The position numbers and the translations under genes are program-made. From Oscillospiraceae bacterium (GTDB lineage Bacteria; Bacillota; Clostridia; Oscillospirales; Oscillospiraceae): a stretch of 39,603 nucleotides of DNA. The stretch is from assembly GCA_017408525.1 (NCBI GenBank), contig JAFQUN010000067.1:1-39603 (forward strand), read 5' to 3'. Under the pieces are notes generated by a model. The model made no database searches and had not been told where the DNA came from. It was given only the letters and a program-made list of their open reading frames with translations. Below, piece after piece: positions 1-7,257 of the stretch (position 1 is the stretch's first letter; each line of letters starts with the position of its first letter).

Positions 1-670
1 CCGGCGGCGAGTGACTTTTTTATCGCTGAATAAAAAAGTCACCAAAAAAGTCAGTTTAGAAACCTACGGTTTCTAAAAATTTCCCTTCGCGCTATTGTTT
101 GTGCGTTGCTTTACTTCGGCGCGTAGATATCGAATCGACTATGCTTTTTGCCTCGGGCGTTACACCCTGCATGGCGGTCAGTGGCAGCGCGTGCGTTTTA
201 AGTACAGCGCCTACTGCCAAGAACCCCCGATGGTCTGGGGGGATTGAAAGAAGCTTTGCATTTACCTCTCAGTCAGCTTCGCTGACAGCTCTCCTTAAAA
301 GGAGAGCCAAGTAGGTATGTGCGCGTCAACGCAGTGCCATCTTTACGCAAACCGCAGTAGGCGCAGTCGTTGAAACGCAGACACTGCCTTCAACCAAAAG
401 GGCAGCGCGTAACGCGCGGGGACGGAGGCAGAGACAAGTCCGTCAACATGCGCCGTGGTTCACCTTGGCAGTTGCAGTATAGCCAAAGGGAAATTCTTAG
501 AAACCGTAGGTTTCCAAGCCGGTTTTTGGTTCCTTTTTGACGCAAAAAGGAACCATTCCGCTCAGACGCGAGAGGAATGGTTCCTTGCAGGCATTACAGT
601 TAGAAAAGATCGAAACAGAATAAAAAGGAAATCGCAAAAACCTCGCCTTGCGCCGCGGAACAATCCTCCC
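1..670. repeat. composite non-coding repeat element, copy 1 (left end cut by window)
   Basis: No convincing gene lies here; the short open frames do not look like proteins. The stretch is built of palindromes. A hairpin at 11-42 (12-bp stem) and a hairpin at 528-554 (12-bp stem, 3-nt loop) bracket inverted copies of a segment containing RAAACCTACGGTTTCTAA, at about 53-75 and 494-516. The right half (about 320-560), read on the minus strand, aligns by eye with 21422-21665: the shared blocks CCGCGCGTTACGCGCTGC, GCGCCTACTGCGGTTTG and GATGGCACTGCGTTG occur in the same order. The centre (about 211-309) holds a second palindromic unit with CTCAGTC and a GCTCTCCTT...AAGGAGAGC hairpin, a type of intergenic repeat common in gut Clostridia. 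No transposase is present, so this resembles a MITE-like or nested palindromic element. The right end stops just before the uvrD promoter. Confidence 0.75.
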
Positions 671-689
671 TAAGATATTTATTTTGCTA

Positions 690-718
690 TTTCCTTTTTC
701 GAGCGGTTGTGGCATAAT
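690..718 (+). promoter_or_regulatory. candidate sigma-A promoter for pcrA/uvrD (extended -10)
   Basis: A weak -35 TTTCCT (690-695) lies 17 nt before a -10 CATAAT (713-718). The -10 is preceded by TG at 710-711, giving an extended -10. The call rests mainly on the -10 element and its position about 45 nt before the start codon. Confidence 0.4.
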
Positions 719-762
719 GGGAGGCGTTGAAAATTGTGTAAGACTTGGAGGATGTGAGTTCT

Positions 763-3219
763 ATGAGTGATTTTAACGAACGCTTTGCTGCGGCGCGGCG
801 TGTAGTCATCGCGCGCGATTTTGCGCACATGAATCCGCCTCAGCGCGAGGCAGTTCTGACAACGGAAGGACCGCTTTTGCTGCTTGCCGGCGCAGGGTCG
901 GGGAAGACGACGGTTCTTATCAACCGCATCGCAAACCTTTTGCGCTACGGGCGCGGAAGCGACACGGACGAAGTATCGCCCGCTGTGACGGAGGACGACC
1001 TTGCGTTTTTGGAAAGTTACCCGCACGACCCGACAGAGGAGGAGCGGCTGCGCGCGCGCGCGCTTTGCGCGGTCGAGCCCGTCAGACCGTGGGAGGTGCT
1101 TGCGATCACGTTTACGAACAAGGCTGCGGGGGAGCTGAAAGACAGACTTGAAAAAATGCTCGGCGCGCATTCGCGCGATGTTTGGGCGTCTACTTTCCAC
1201 TCCGCGTGCGTGCGCATCCTGCGGCGCGACATCGATAAACTTGGTTTTTCAAAAGATTTTACCATCTATGACACGGATGACTGCAAGCGCGTTGTGAAGG
1301 ATCTTTTGAAGGAGATGGACCTTGACGAGAAGCAATTCCCTGTGCGGGAAGTGCTCTCGATCATCTCAAACGCCAAAGACGCGATGGAACTGCCCCCTGC
1401 ATTTATTGCACGGTGGGAGCCGAGCGGCGACTGGCGCAAGGTGCGCATCGGCAAGCTCTATGAGAAGTATGTGGCGCGGCTGCGTGATGCGAATGCGCTC
1501 GACTTTGACGACATCATCCTGCACACGGTGTGGCTTTTGCAGAAGGACGAGGAGGTTCGCGCGTACTATCAGTCGAAGTTCCGCTATATCCTCGTCGACG
1601 AGTATCAGGATACGAACCATTTGCAGTATCTTTTGACAAAACTCCTTGCCGGTGGACACAAAAATATCTGCGTCGTCGGCGACGATGACCAGAGCATCTA
1701 CCGCTTCCGCGGGGCGGATATCCGCAATATTCTCGATTTTGAAAAAGACTACACGCGTCCGCGCACCATTCGCTTGGAGCAGAACTATCGCTCGACGCAG
1801 AACATCCTTGACGCGGCGAATGCCGTGATCCGGAACAATCTGGGGCGAAAGGGAAAGAAGCTATGGACTGAGAGCGGCGCGGGTGAGAAGATCATTGTCA
1901 AGACGGTTTTCAATGAGAACGACGAGGCGAACTATGTTGCCGGCGAGATATTGATGGCGTACCGGCGCGGCCGTGCGTGGCGTGAGAACGCTGTGCTGTA
2001 CCGCATGAACGCGCAGTCGAATGCGATGGAGCTTGCCTTCAAGCGAAACGGTATCCCGTACAGGGTGTTTGGCGGTATGAAGTTTTTCGACCGTGCCGAG
2101 GTCAAGGATATGCTCTCCTACCTTGCGCTTTTGAACAATACGACCGACGATCTGCGTCTGCGACGCATTATCAACAATCCTGCGCGCGGTATCGGTGCGG
2201 CGAGTATCGACAAGGTGCAGGCTATCGCCGCCGAGGAAGGGCGGTCGATGTTCGACATTGCACGCGAGGCAAGGTCTTATCCGCAGCTCAAAACGGCGGC
2301 GGGAAAGCTTGAACAGTTTGCGCAGATGATCGAATCGCTGCGGCGGACGGCGGACACGATGACGCTTGACGCGCTCTATGACCGCGTGTGCGAGGAGAGC
2401 GGATATGTGCGCGCCTTGCAGGAAAAGGGCGACATGGAAAGCCGCGGACGGCTTGAAAATGTGCAGGAGCTTAAATCGAGTATTCTGGCGTTTATCGACG
2501 GTGAGCCGGAGGATGCGACGCTTGCCGGATTTTTGAACGAGATCGCGCTCTACACAGATCTTGACAGCGCCGAGGCAGGCGATGAGTGCGTGACGATGAT
2601 GACGATGCACAGCGCGAAAGGACTTGAATTTTCGGCGGTGTATCTGATCGGTATGGAGGAGGGGATTTTCCCCGGAAATCGCGCGATGGGCGAGGCTGAG
2701 GAGATGGAAGAGGAGCGGCGGCTTTGCTACGTTGCGATGACGCGCGCGCGCAAGAATCTGACGCTTACCAATGCGCGCCAGCGTATGCTCTTTGGACGTA
2801 CGACACCGAACCTGCCCTCGCGGTTTATCAAAGAGATCCCCGAAGGGAACATGGAGTGGATATCTAAGCCGGAACCGCGCGCGGCGCGTGAGGATTTTGA
2901 TGACTTTGACGGAGGCTTTGGCGGAAGCCGCTTTGGTGGCTTCGGTGGAACTTCACGCAGCACGACGGAAGTGCGCAGCGTATCCGCCGCTTCGCGCAGT
3001 GCTGTTTCGCGAGGCGTGAGTGCTTCTGCACCGAAGACGGCAGTTTCTATCCCGCAGTTGAGCAAGGGGGATATGATTCAGCACAAGGCGTTCGGGCGCG
3101 GCATGGTGCTTGCGATCACACCGATGGGCGGCGATGCGCTGCTTGAAGTCGCGTTCGACGAGGTGGGAACGAAGAAGCTGATGCTTCGCTCTGCGGGCAT
3201 ACATATTCAAAAGCTGTAA
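763..3219 (+). CDS. pcrA: ATP-dependent DNA helicase PcrA/UvrD
   Basis: Superfamily 1A 3'-5' helicase acting in nucleotide excision repair, mismatch repair and removal of proteins from DNA. All motifs are visible: Q-motif/Walker A (LAGAGSGKTT, residues 41-50), motif II (VDEYQDT, about 277), motif III (GDDDQSIYRFRG, about 305), motif IV (LEQNYRST), motif V (MTMHSAKGLEF, about 611) and motif VI (CYVAMTRARKN, about 654). The last 60 residues (GDMIQHKAFGRGMVLAI) form the PcrA C-terminal RNA-polymerase-binding fold. ATG 763 is preferred over an in-frame TTG at 745 because GGAGG (747-751) precedes it; the product is 818 aa. Two oddities are an acidic insertion of about 40 residues after Walker A (about 62-107) and a Gly/Phe-rich linker (about 708-735). 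It is monocistronic and ends at a bidirectional terminator. pcrA and uvrD are not distinguished by sequence alone; pcrA is usual for Firmicutes. Confidence 0.96.
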   Translation: MSDFNERFAAARRVVIARDFAHMNPPQREAVLTTEGPLLLLAGAGSGKTTVLINRIANLLRYGRGSDTDEVSPAVTEDDLAFLESYPHDPTEEERLRARALCAVEPVRPWEVLAITFTNKAAGELKDRLEKMLGAHSRDVWASTFHSACVRILRRDIDKLGFSKDFTIYDTDDCKRVVKDLLKEMDLDEKQFPVREVLSIISNAKDAMELPPAFIARWEPSGDWRKVRIGKLYEKYVARLRDANALDFDDIILHTVWLLQKDEEVRAYYQSKFRYILVDEYQDTNHLQYLLTKLLAGGHKNICVVGDDDQSIYRFRGADIRNILDFEKDYTRPRTIRLEQNYRSTQNILDAANAVIRNNLGRKGKKLWTESGAGEKIIVKTVFNENDEANYVAGEILMAYRRGRAWRENAVLYRMNAQSNAMELAFKRNGIPYRVFGGMKFFDRAEVKDMLSYLALLNNTTDDLRLRRIINNPARGIGAASIDKVQAIAAEEGRSMFDIAREARSYPQLKTAAGKLEQFAQMIESLRRTADTMTLDALYDRVCEESGYVRALQEKGDMESRGRLENVQELKSSILAFIDGEPEDATLAGFLNEIALYTDLDSAEAGDECVTMMTMHSAKGLEFSAVYLIGMEEGIFPGNRAMGEAEEMEEERRLCYVAMTRARKNLTLTNARQRMLFGRTTPNLPSRFIKEIPEGNMEWISKPEPRAAREDFDDFDGGFGGSRFGGFGGTSRSTTEVRSVSAASRSAVSRGVSASAPKTAVSIPQLSKGDMIQHKAFGRGMVLAITPMGGDALLEVAFDEVGTKKLMLRSAGIHIQKL

Positions 3220-3233
3220 AGGGAATATACTGT

Positions 3234-3273
3234 ACGCAAAAAGACCGGACAGAAATGTCCGGTCTTTTTGCGT
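3234..3273. terminator. bidirectional terminator between pcrA and the HAD gene
   Basis: A perfect 17-bp stem (ACGCAAAAAGACCGGAC and its complement) with a 6-nt loop. A-tracts on one side and T-tracts on the other make it usable from both strands, which fits the convergent genes. Confidence 0.9.
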
Positions 3274-3284
3274 ATCGGGAGAAT

Positions 3285-3908
3285 TTAGAGAAGCTCGGAA
3301 AAGCCGGTGATGAAGCGGTCACAGACACCGGGCATATCGGCTTTGGTGGATTCGAAAAATCGATCGTATACGCCGACAACGTGCCAGCCGGCTTCGCGGG
3401 CGCTGCGGCAGGACTTGACCGAGTCGTCAAAAAGCGTACACTCGGATGCGTCGACACCGAGAAGCTGCGCCGTTTTATGGAAGATCTCCGGTGTTCCTTT
3501 GTCTAAGCCGAGTTCCTGCGCAAGAATGACGCGCTCAAAATACGGTTCAAGGTCGTGCGCGGCGAGGGCGGCTTTGCAATGCTCGGGAACGCAGGCGGTC
3601 AAAAGCGCCATGCGCTTCCCCTCGGCGCGGCACTTATCGAGAAATTCGCGCACTGACGGTTTGAGTGCAACGTGAGCGTATTTACCTTGTGCAAGTTCCA
3701 TCCATTCCGCCATGATCTCCTCGCACGATTCTTCGAGCTTTGCATACTCCTTCGTGAAAGCGGCGGCAAGGGGGAAGATCGTGTGGGCAACGCCCTCGTA
3801 ATACTCCTTCGTGTAGGGGAGGTTCCGGCGGGCGAGGAAGGTGCGGTCAACATCCGCCCAGATGCCGTTGGAGTCGATAAGCGTACCGTCAAGGTCGAAA
3901 ATGTACAT
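3285..3908 (-). CDS. HAD-superfamily hydrolase, phosphoglycolate-phosphatase-like
   Basis: A 207-residue cytosolic phosphatase of the haloacid dehalogenase superfamily, subfamily I with an alpha-helical cap. Motif I is MYIFDLDGTLIDSNG at the N terminus, with the nucleophilic and acid/base aspartates. Motif II is LLTA (about 100), the motif III lysine lies near LGLDKGTPEIF, and motif IV is TLFDDSVKSC (about 165). The start is the ATG at 3908-3906, preceded on the minus strand by GGGAG at good spacing; a longer frame to 3959 would add 17 residues of no family character. Family members include phosphoglycolate phosphatases, beta-phosphoglucomutases and pyrophosphatases; the substrate cannot be read from this sequence. 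It converges on pcrA and shares its terminator. Confidence 0.88.
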   Translation of the reverse strand: MYIFDLDGTLIDSNGIWADVDRTFLARRNLPYTKEYYEGVAHTIFPLAAAFTKEYAKLEESCEEIMAEWMELAQGKYAHVALKPSVREFLDKCRAEGKRMALLTACVPEHCKAALAAHDLEPYFERVILAQELGLDKGTPEIFHKTAQLLGVDASECTLFDDSVKSCRSAREAGWHVVGVYDRFFESTKADMPGVCDRFITGFSELL

Positions 3909-4050
3909 ACAAAAGCTCCCTGCTGTCGAAAATTTGCGTCTTTGGTCGTATTTTAGCACATACTGTATGTTTTTTCAACGCGCTGTTTTTTTGCAGGTGC
4001 GGGTGGGGAAAATAGAGGTCGTGCGGGTGCAGAAATTCGTGTTTTCATGA

Positions 4051-4079
4051 TGGACAACGGCGGTATTTTGTGATAAAAT
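4051..4079 (+). promoter_or_regulatory. sigma-A promoter of the tagA-tmk pair
   Basis: -35 TGGACA (4051-4056), 17-nt spacer, -10 TAAAAT (4074-4079), ending about 28 nt before the ATG. Confidence 0.7.
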
Positions 4080-4107
4080 AACTTGAATTTTCGGGCGAGG
4101 TGCGTCT

Positions 4108-4824
4108 ATGAGAGTAGAGATATTGGGCGTTGGCTTTGACAATGTGACAATGGAGCAGGCGATAGAGCGCGGTCGGGCGCTTCTTGCGCAGGAGGGTTCG
4201 CACTATGTCGCAACACCGAACCCCGAGATCGTGGAGACCTGCCGTGAGAATGAGCAGGCGCGCGAGGCGGTGAACGCTGCGTCACTTGTCCTGCCGGACG
4301 GCATTGGTGTTGTGTATGGAGCGCGGATGCTTAAAACACCGCTTTGTGAACGTGTGCCGGGGATCGAATTCGGCACGGCGATGATCGAGCATTGCGCAAA
4401 GGTCGGGAAGAGCGTCTATCTTCTCGGTGCAAAGCCGGGTGTTGCCGAAATGGCGGCAGAGAATTTGAAGGAGCGCTTTGAAGGACTTATCATCGCGGGA
4501 ACAGGCGACGGGTATTTTAAAGACGACGCCGCAGCGGCGGAAAAGATCCGCGAAAGCGGCGCGGCAATGGCGCTTATTTGTCTGGGTGCGCCAAAGCAGG
4601 AGCTTTTTATGCACCGCTATGCCGAGGCGACGGGTGCGCGGCTTTTGCTGGGTCTTGGCGGTTCGCTTGATGTGTTTGCGGGTGTTGCGCAGCGTGCGCC
4701 GAAATTTTTCTGCGACCACAATTTGGAATGGTTTTACCGCCTTGTCAAGCAGCCCAGCCGCATTGGACGCATGATGCGCCTGCCGCTCTTTTTGGTCCAC
4801 GTTGCAAAGGAGAAGCACAAATGA
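4108..4824 (+). CDS. tagA: WecB/TagA/CpsF-family glycosyltransferase (GT26)
   Basis: A 238-residue membrane-associated N-acetylmannosaminyl- or hexosaminyl-transferase of family GT26. In Gram-positive bacteria TagA adds ManNAc to lipid-linked GlcNAc to start wall teichoic acid or related glycopolymers. Family landmarks are ATPNPEIVETC (about 34-44), LPDGIGVVYGARML, VPGIEF, YLLGAKPGV, GTGDGYF, LGAPKQELFMH and the C-terminal GLGGSLDVFAGVAQRAP followed by a basic, aromatic tail (LEWFYRLVKQPSRIGRM) typical of the membrane-binding end. The start ATG follows GCGAGGTG. The stop overlaps the next start as ATGA, so it is translationally coupled to the thymidylate kinase gene. The exact acceptor sugar is unknown; TagA is used as the best-known family name. 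Confidence 0.88.
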   Translation: MRVEILGVGFDNVTMEQAIERGRALLAQEGSHYVATPNPEIVETCRENEQAREAVNAASLVLPDGIGVVYGARMLKTPLCERVPGIEFGTAMIEHCAKVGKSVYLLGAKPGVAEMAAENLKERFEGLIIAGTGDGYFKDDAAAAEKIRESGAAMALICLGAPKQELFMHRYAEATGARLLLGLGGSLDVFAGVAQRAPKFFCDHNLEWFYRLVKQPSRIGRMMRLPLFLVHVAKEKHK

Positions 4825-5486
4825 GCGGGAAGCTGATCGTGATCGAAGGCACGGACGGGTCGGGCAAAGCTACGCAGACGCAGCTTTTGTGCGACCGTCT
4901 CGCGCGCGAGGGTATTGCATACCGCCGCTTGTCGTTTCCGCGCTATGGTGAAAAGTCGGCAACGCTTGTGCAGATGTATCTTGACGGTGCATTTGGGAGC
5001 GCGCCCGGGGATGTGAACGCCTACGCCGCGTCGGCTTTTTTCGCTGTCGACCGCTATGCGTCCTACAAGGAGGACTGGGGGCGGTTTTATGAGGCCGGCG
5101 GCTTGATCGTTGCTGACCGGTATGTGACCTCCAACGCCGTGCATCAGGCGTCGAAGCTGGGTGAGGACGAGCGCGCGGCGTTTGTGGACTGGCTGTTCCA
5201 TTTCGAGTATGACCTTTTGGGTCTTGCGCGCCCGACGGAGGTTTTCTATCTCGACGTTCCGACGGAGCTTACGGAAAAGCTCCTGCGTGCGCGTGAGAAA
5301 AGCACGAATACCAGCGCCGATATCCATGAGCAGGATGCTGCGTATCTTGCACACTGCCGCGCAAACGGCCGATGGATGATGGAGCACTGCGCCTGGCACG
5401 GGATTGATTGTGCGCGTGAGGGCAGGCTTCGTGACGCGCAGGATATCCATGAGGAGATATACGGCGCTGTGAAAGCTCTGCTGTAA
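4821..5486 (+). CDS. tmk: thymidylate kinase (dTMP kinase)-family protein
   Basis: P-loop nucleoside monophosphate kinase of 221 residues, expected to phosphorylate dTMP to dTDP for DNA synthesis. Walker A is EGTDGSGKATQTQ (residues 9-21), with Ala where most Tmk proteins have Ser after the Lys. The conserved DRYVTSN motif lies near residue 96, and RYASYKEDW marks the region near residue 75 where the family has a DR motif; the LID region is REKSTNTSADIHE. It begins 4 nt before the end of tagA (ATGA overlap), and AAAGGAGA lies upstream within tagA. The sequence differs enough from the classical E. coli type that a related deoxynucleoside monophosphate kinase is possible. Confidence 0.85.
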   Translation: MSGKLIVIEGTDGSGKATQTQLLCDRLAREGIAYRRLSFPRYGEKSATLVQMYLDGAFGSAPGDVNAYAASAFFAVDRYASYKEDWGRFYEAGGLIVADRYVTSNAVHQASKLGEDERAAFVDWLFHFEYDLLGLARPTEVFYLDVPTELTEKLLRAREKSTNTSADIHEQDAAYLAHCRANGRWMMEHCAWHGIDCAREGRLRDAQDIHEEIYGAVKALL

Positions 5487-5536
5487 GGTTGTCCAACTTT
5501 ACAGATAAGAATTGGGATGCGCAAGGCATCCCAATT
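5481..5536. terminator. two hairpins between the convergent tmk and cysteine-rich genes
   Basis: The first (5481-5504) pairs CTGTAAGGTTG with CAACTTTACAG across the tmk stop codon, with one G-T pair. The second (5510-5536) is a perfect 11-bp stem, AATTGGGATGC / GCATCCCAATT, with a 5-nt loop. No strong T-run follows on the plus strand, so terminator function is inferred from position between convergent genes. Confidence 0.5.
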
Positions 5537-5565
5537 CCAAGGAGAGTTCCCGTGCTAAGTAAGGT

Positions 5566-5793
5566 TTAGCAGCAGCACGAATCGCTGCAGCAATGGTGGC
5601 AGCAGCAGTTGCCTGAGCCTGTGTTGGTGCCGCCGACGCCGCTGTTATTGCAGCAGTGGCAGCAGCAACAGCAGCAGTTGCCGGTGCTGGTGCCGCCGAC
5701 GCCGGAGTTGTTTCCGCCGCAGCAGCAGATCACGATGATGATGAGAATGAGCCAGAGGCAGGAGTTCTCACCACCGTTGTTGTTGAAGCACAT
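5566..5793 (-). CDS. very cysteine-rich small membrane-anchored protein
   Basis: A 75-residue protein with 21 cysteines (28%) and three histidines. After MCFNNNGGENS comes one hydrophobic stretch (LWLILIIIVI, residues 13-22), then CCCG and two tandem copies of a unit: NNSGVGGTSTGNC, a run of Cys, HCC, then NNSGVGGTNTGSGN, CCCHHCC and SDSCCC. The start codon has a good ribosome-binding site on the minus strand (GAGGTG, about 8 nt upstream), which argues for a real gene despite the low complexity. It resembles proteins I recall being annotated in Firmicutes genomes as 'chorion class high-cysteine HCB protein'; no function is established. Metal binding or a disulfide-linked surface role are guesses. 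The repeat unit suggests expansion by tandem duplication. Confidence 0.7.
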   Translation of the reverse strand: MCFNNNGGENSCLWLILIIIVICCCGGNNSGVGGTSTGNCCCCCCHCCNNSGVGGTNTGSGNCCCHHCCSDSCCC

Positions 5794-5912
5794 CTTTTTT
5801 CACCTCGCTTGTCGTTTCATAGTTCATAGTATGCGGAAGGTCCGGTTTGGTAGCTTGACCACGGACCTGACTGCGATTTTTTTCTATTTCACCACGGAAG
5901 GACGTGCCACAG

Positions 5913-7184
5913 ATGTCGTTTACGGACAAATTCGATTCTTTGGAGGAGCGCTTTAATGCGCTTGCACGCGCGGCGTCGGAGACGTCGAGCTGGGATGCGG
6001 AGGAGGTGCGGCGCGAGAGTGACCGCTACGCGCGTTCCCGCAGCCAGCAGGGCGAACGCCGCAGCAGCAAACAGAGCGAGCGGCGCAGTACGCAGGGAGC
6101 GCCGTCGGGCGAGCGCCGGCGCAAGGAACGCGGGAATCCTCTGGGTCGGTTCGCGCTTTGGCTGGTGTGCGTCGTTGTGGTGTCGTTCTTGCTTGCCGAG
6201 GTCGGCTGGCTTTTAATGAACGACCTTTGTGCGTTCAATAAACCGGAGCTCACGGTCACGTTGACGGTTGAAAAGGACGACAGCATTTCAACTGTCGCAA
6301 AGAAGCTCCATGATGAAGGGCTGATCGACTATAAGTGGTTTTTCAAGCTCTATGCAGCCGTTTCCAATGCAGAGGAGAAGATCGGCGAGGGGGAACACAC
6401 GCTTACAAGCGATATGGACTATCACGCGCTGATCAGCAATATGAAAAATTCTTCCGGCGGATCGCTTTCCGCTGAGACGGTGCGTGTGACGATACCGGAG
6501 GGCTACACTGTTGCGCAGACGATCGCACTGCTTGCGGAGAAAAAGGTCAATACTGTCGAGGCTTTGACCGAGGCGGCGGAGAGTTATGCCTTTGATTACG
6601 ACTTCCTCAATGGCGCGGAAAGCGGAGATATTTCACGTCTGGAAGGGTTCTTGTTCCCTGATACCTACGATTTCTATGTTGGAGAGAAGCCGTCGAGCGC
6701 ACTTTCAAAGCTCATGGCAAACTTTGATCTGAAGATGAACGAGGAGCTGCTTGCGGCAGTCAATGAGTCGGGCTATTCACTGCGTGAGATCATCACTGTT
6801 GCATCGTTGATCGAAGAGGAGACGGACGGCACCGACCAAAAGCGCATCGCGTCTGTCATCTATAACCGCATTCAGAATCCATCCGCCGAGACGGTCGGGC
6901 TTTTGTAGATCGACGCGGCACTGATCTACGGTCTTGAGTACGGTGCGGGCGCACAGCTTACCGACGCGGACAAGGAGATCGATACACCCTACAACCTCTA
7001 TTTGCGCAAGGGACTTCCGCCGACGCCGATCAGCAATCCCGGTATGGATGCGATCAAGGCGGCGCTCAATCCCGAGGATACGGGCTATTACTACTACGCG
7101 CTCGGAAAAGACGGACTGCACCACTATTCCAAGACGTACAGCGATCATGTGGCGTTTTTGAACAGCGGCGAGTACGCGGGATAA
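5913..7184 (+). pseudogene. mltG: endolytic murein transglycosylase MltG, interrupted by in-frame TAG at 6906-6908
   Basis: MltG cleaves nascent peptidoglycan strands at the membrane. The product has a charged cytoplasmic N terminus rich in Arg/Ser/Gln (residues 1-78), one transmembrane segment (about 80-101), then the YceG domain. The catalytic Glu lies in SLIEEET (E301 by alignment with the E. coli SIVEKET motif). Codon 332 is TAG; in the family this site is the Gln of the LQxDxxxIYG motif, so one C-to-T change (CAG to TAG) explains it. The frame then continues for 91 residues with full family character (IDAALIYGLEYG, LYLRKGLPPTPISNPGMDAI) to TAA at 7184. As read, the protein ends after the catalytic Glu but lacks the C-terminal part of the active site. 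ATG 5913 is chosen because GGAAGGA precedes it at good spacing; GTG 5904 lies too close. A sequencing error, a true nonsense mutation or amber suppression are all possible. Confidence 0.9.
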
Positions 7185-7203
7185 AAAATCACGGCAGAAT
7201 AAA

Positions 7204-7240
7204 AAACAAGGCGAGCCGCAAATGTGAGCTCGCCTTGTTT
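7204..7240 (+). terminator. terminator after mltG
   Basis: 13-bp stem AAACAAGGCGAGC / GCTCGCCTTGTTT with an 11-nt loop. It lies only 18 nt before the next start codon. Confidence 0.75.
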
Positions 7241-7257
7241 GTTAGGAGCGTTTGAAC

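Noticed and set aside
99-673. Short ORFs of 71-72 codons in the first 700 bases
   Set aside because: They lie in palindromic repeat DNA, lack ribosome-binding sites and resemble no protein.
6906-6908. Pyrrolysine or selenocysteine as explanation for the mltG stop
   Set aside because: Selenocysteine uses TGA. Pyrrolysine is confined to specific methylamine enzymes and a few others, and the conserved residue here is Gln, one base change from TAG.
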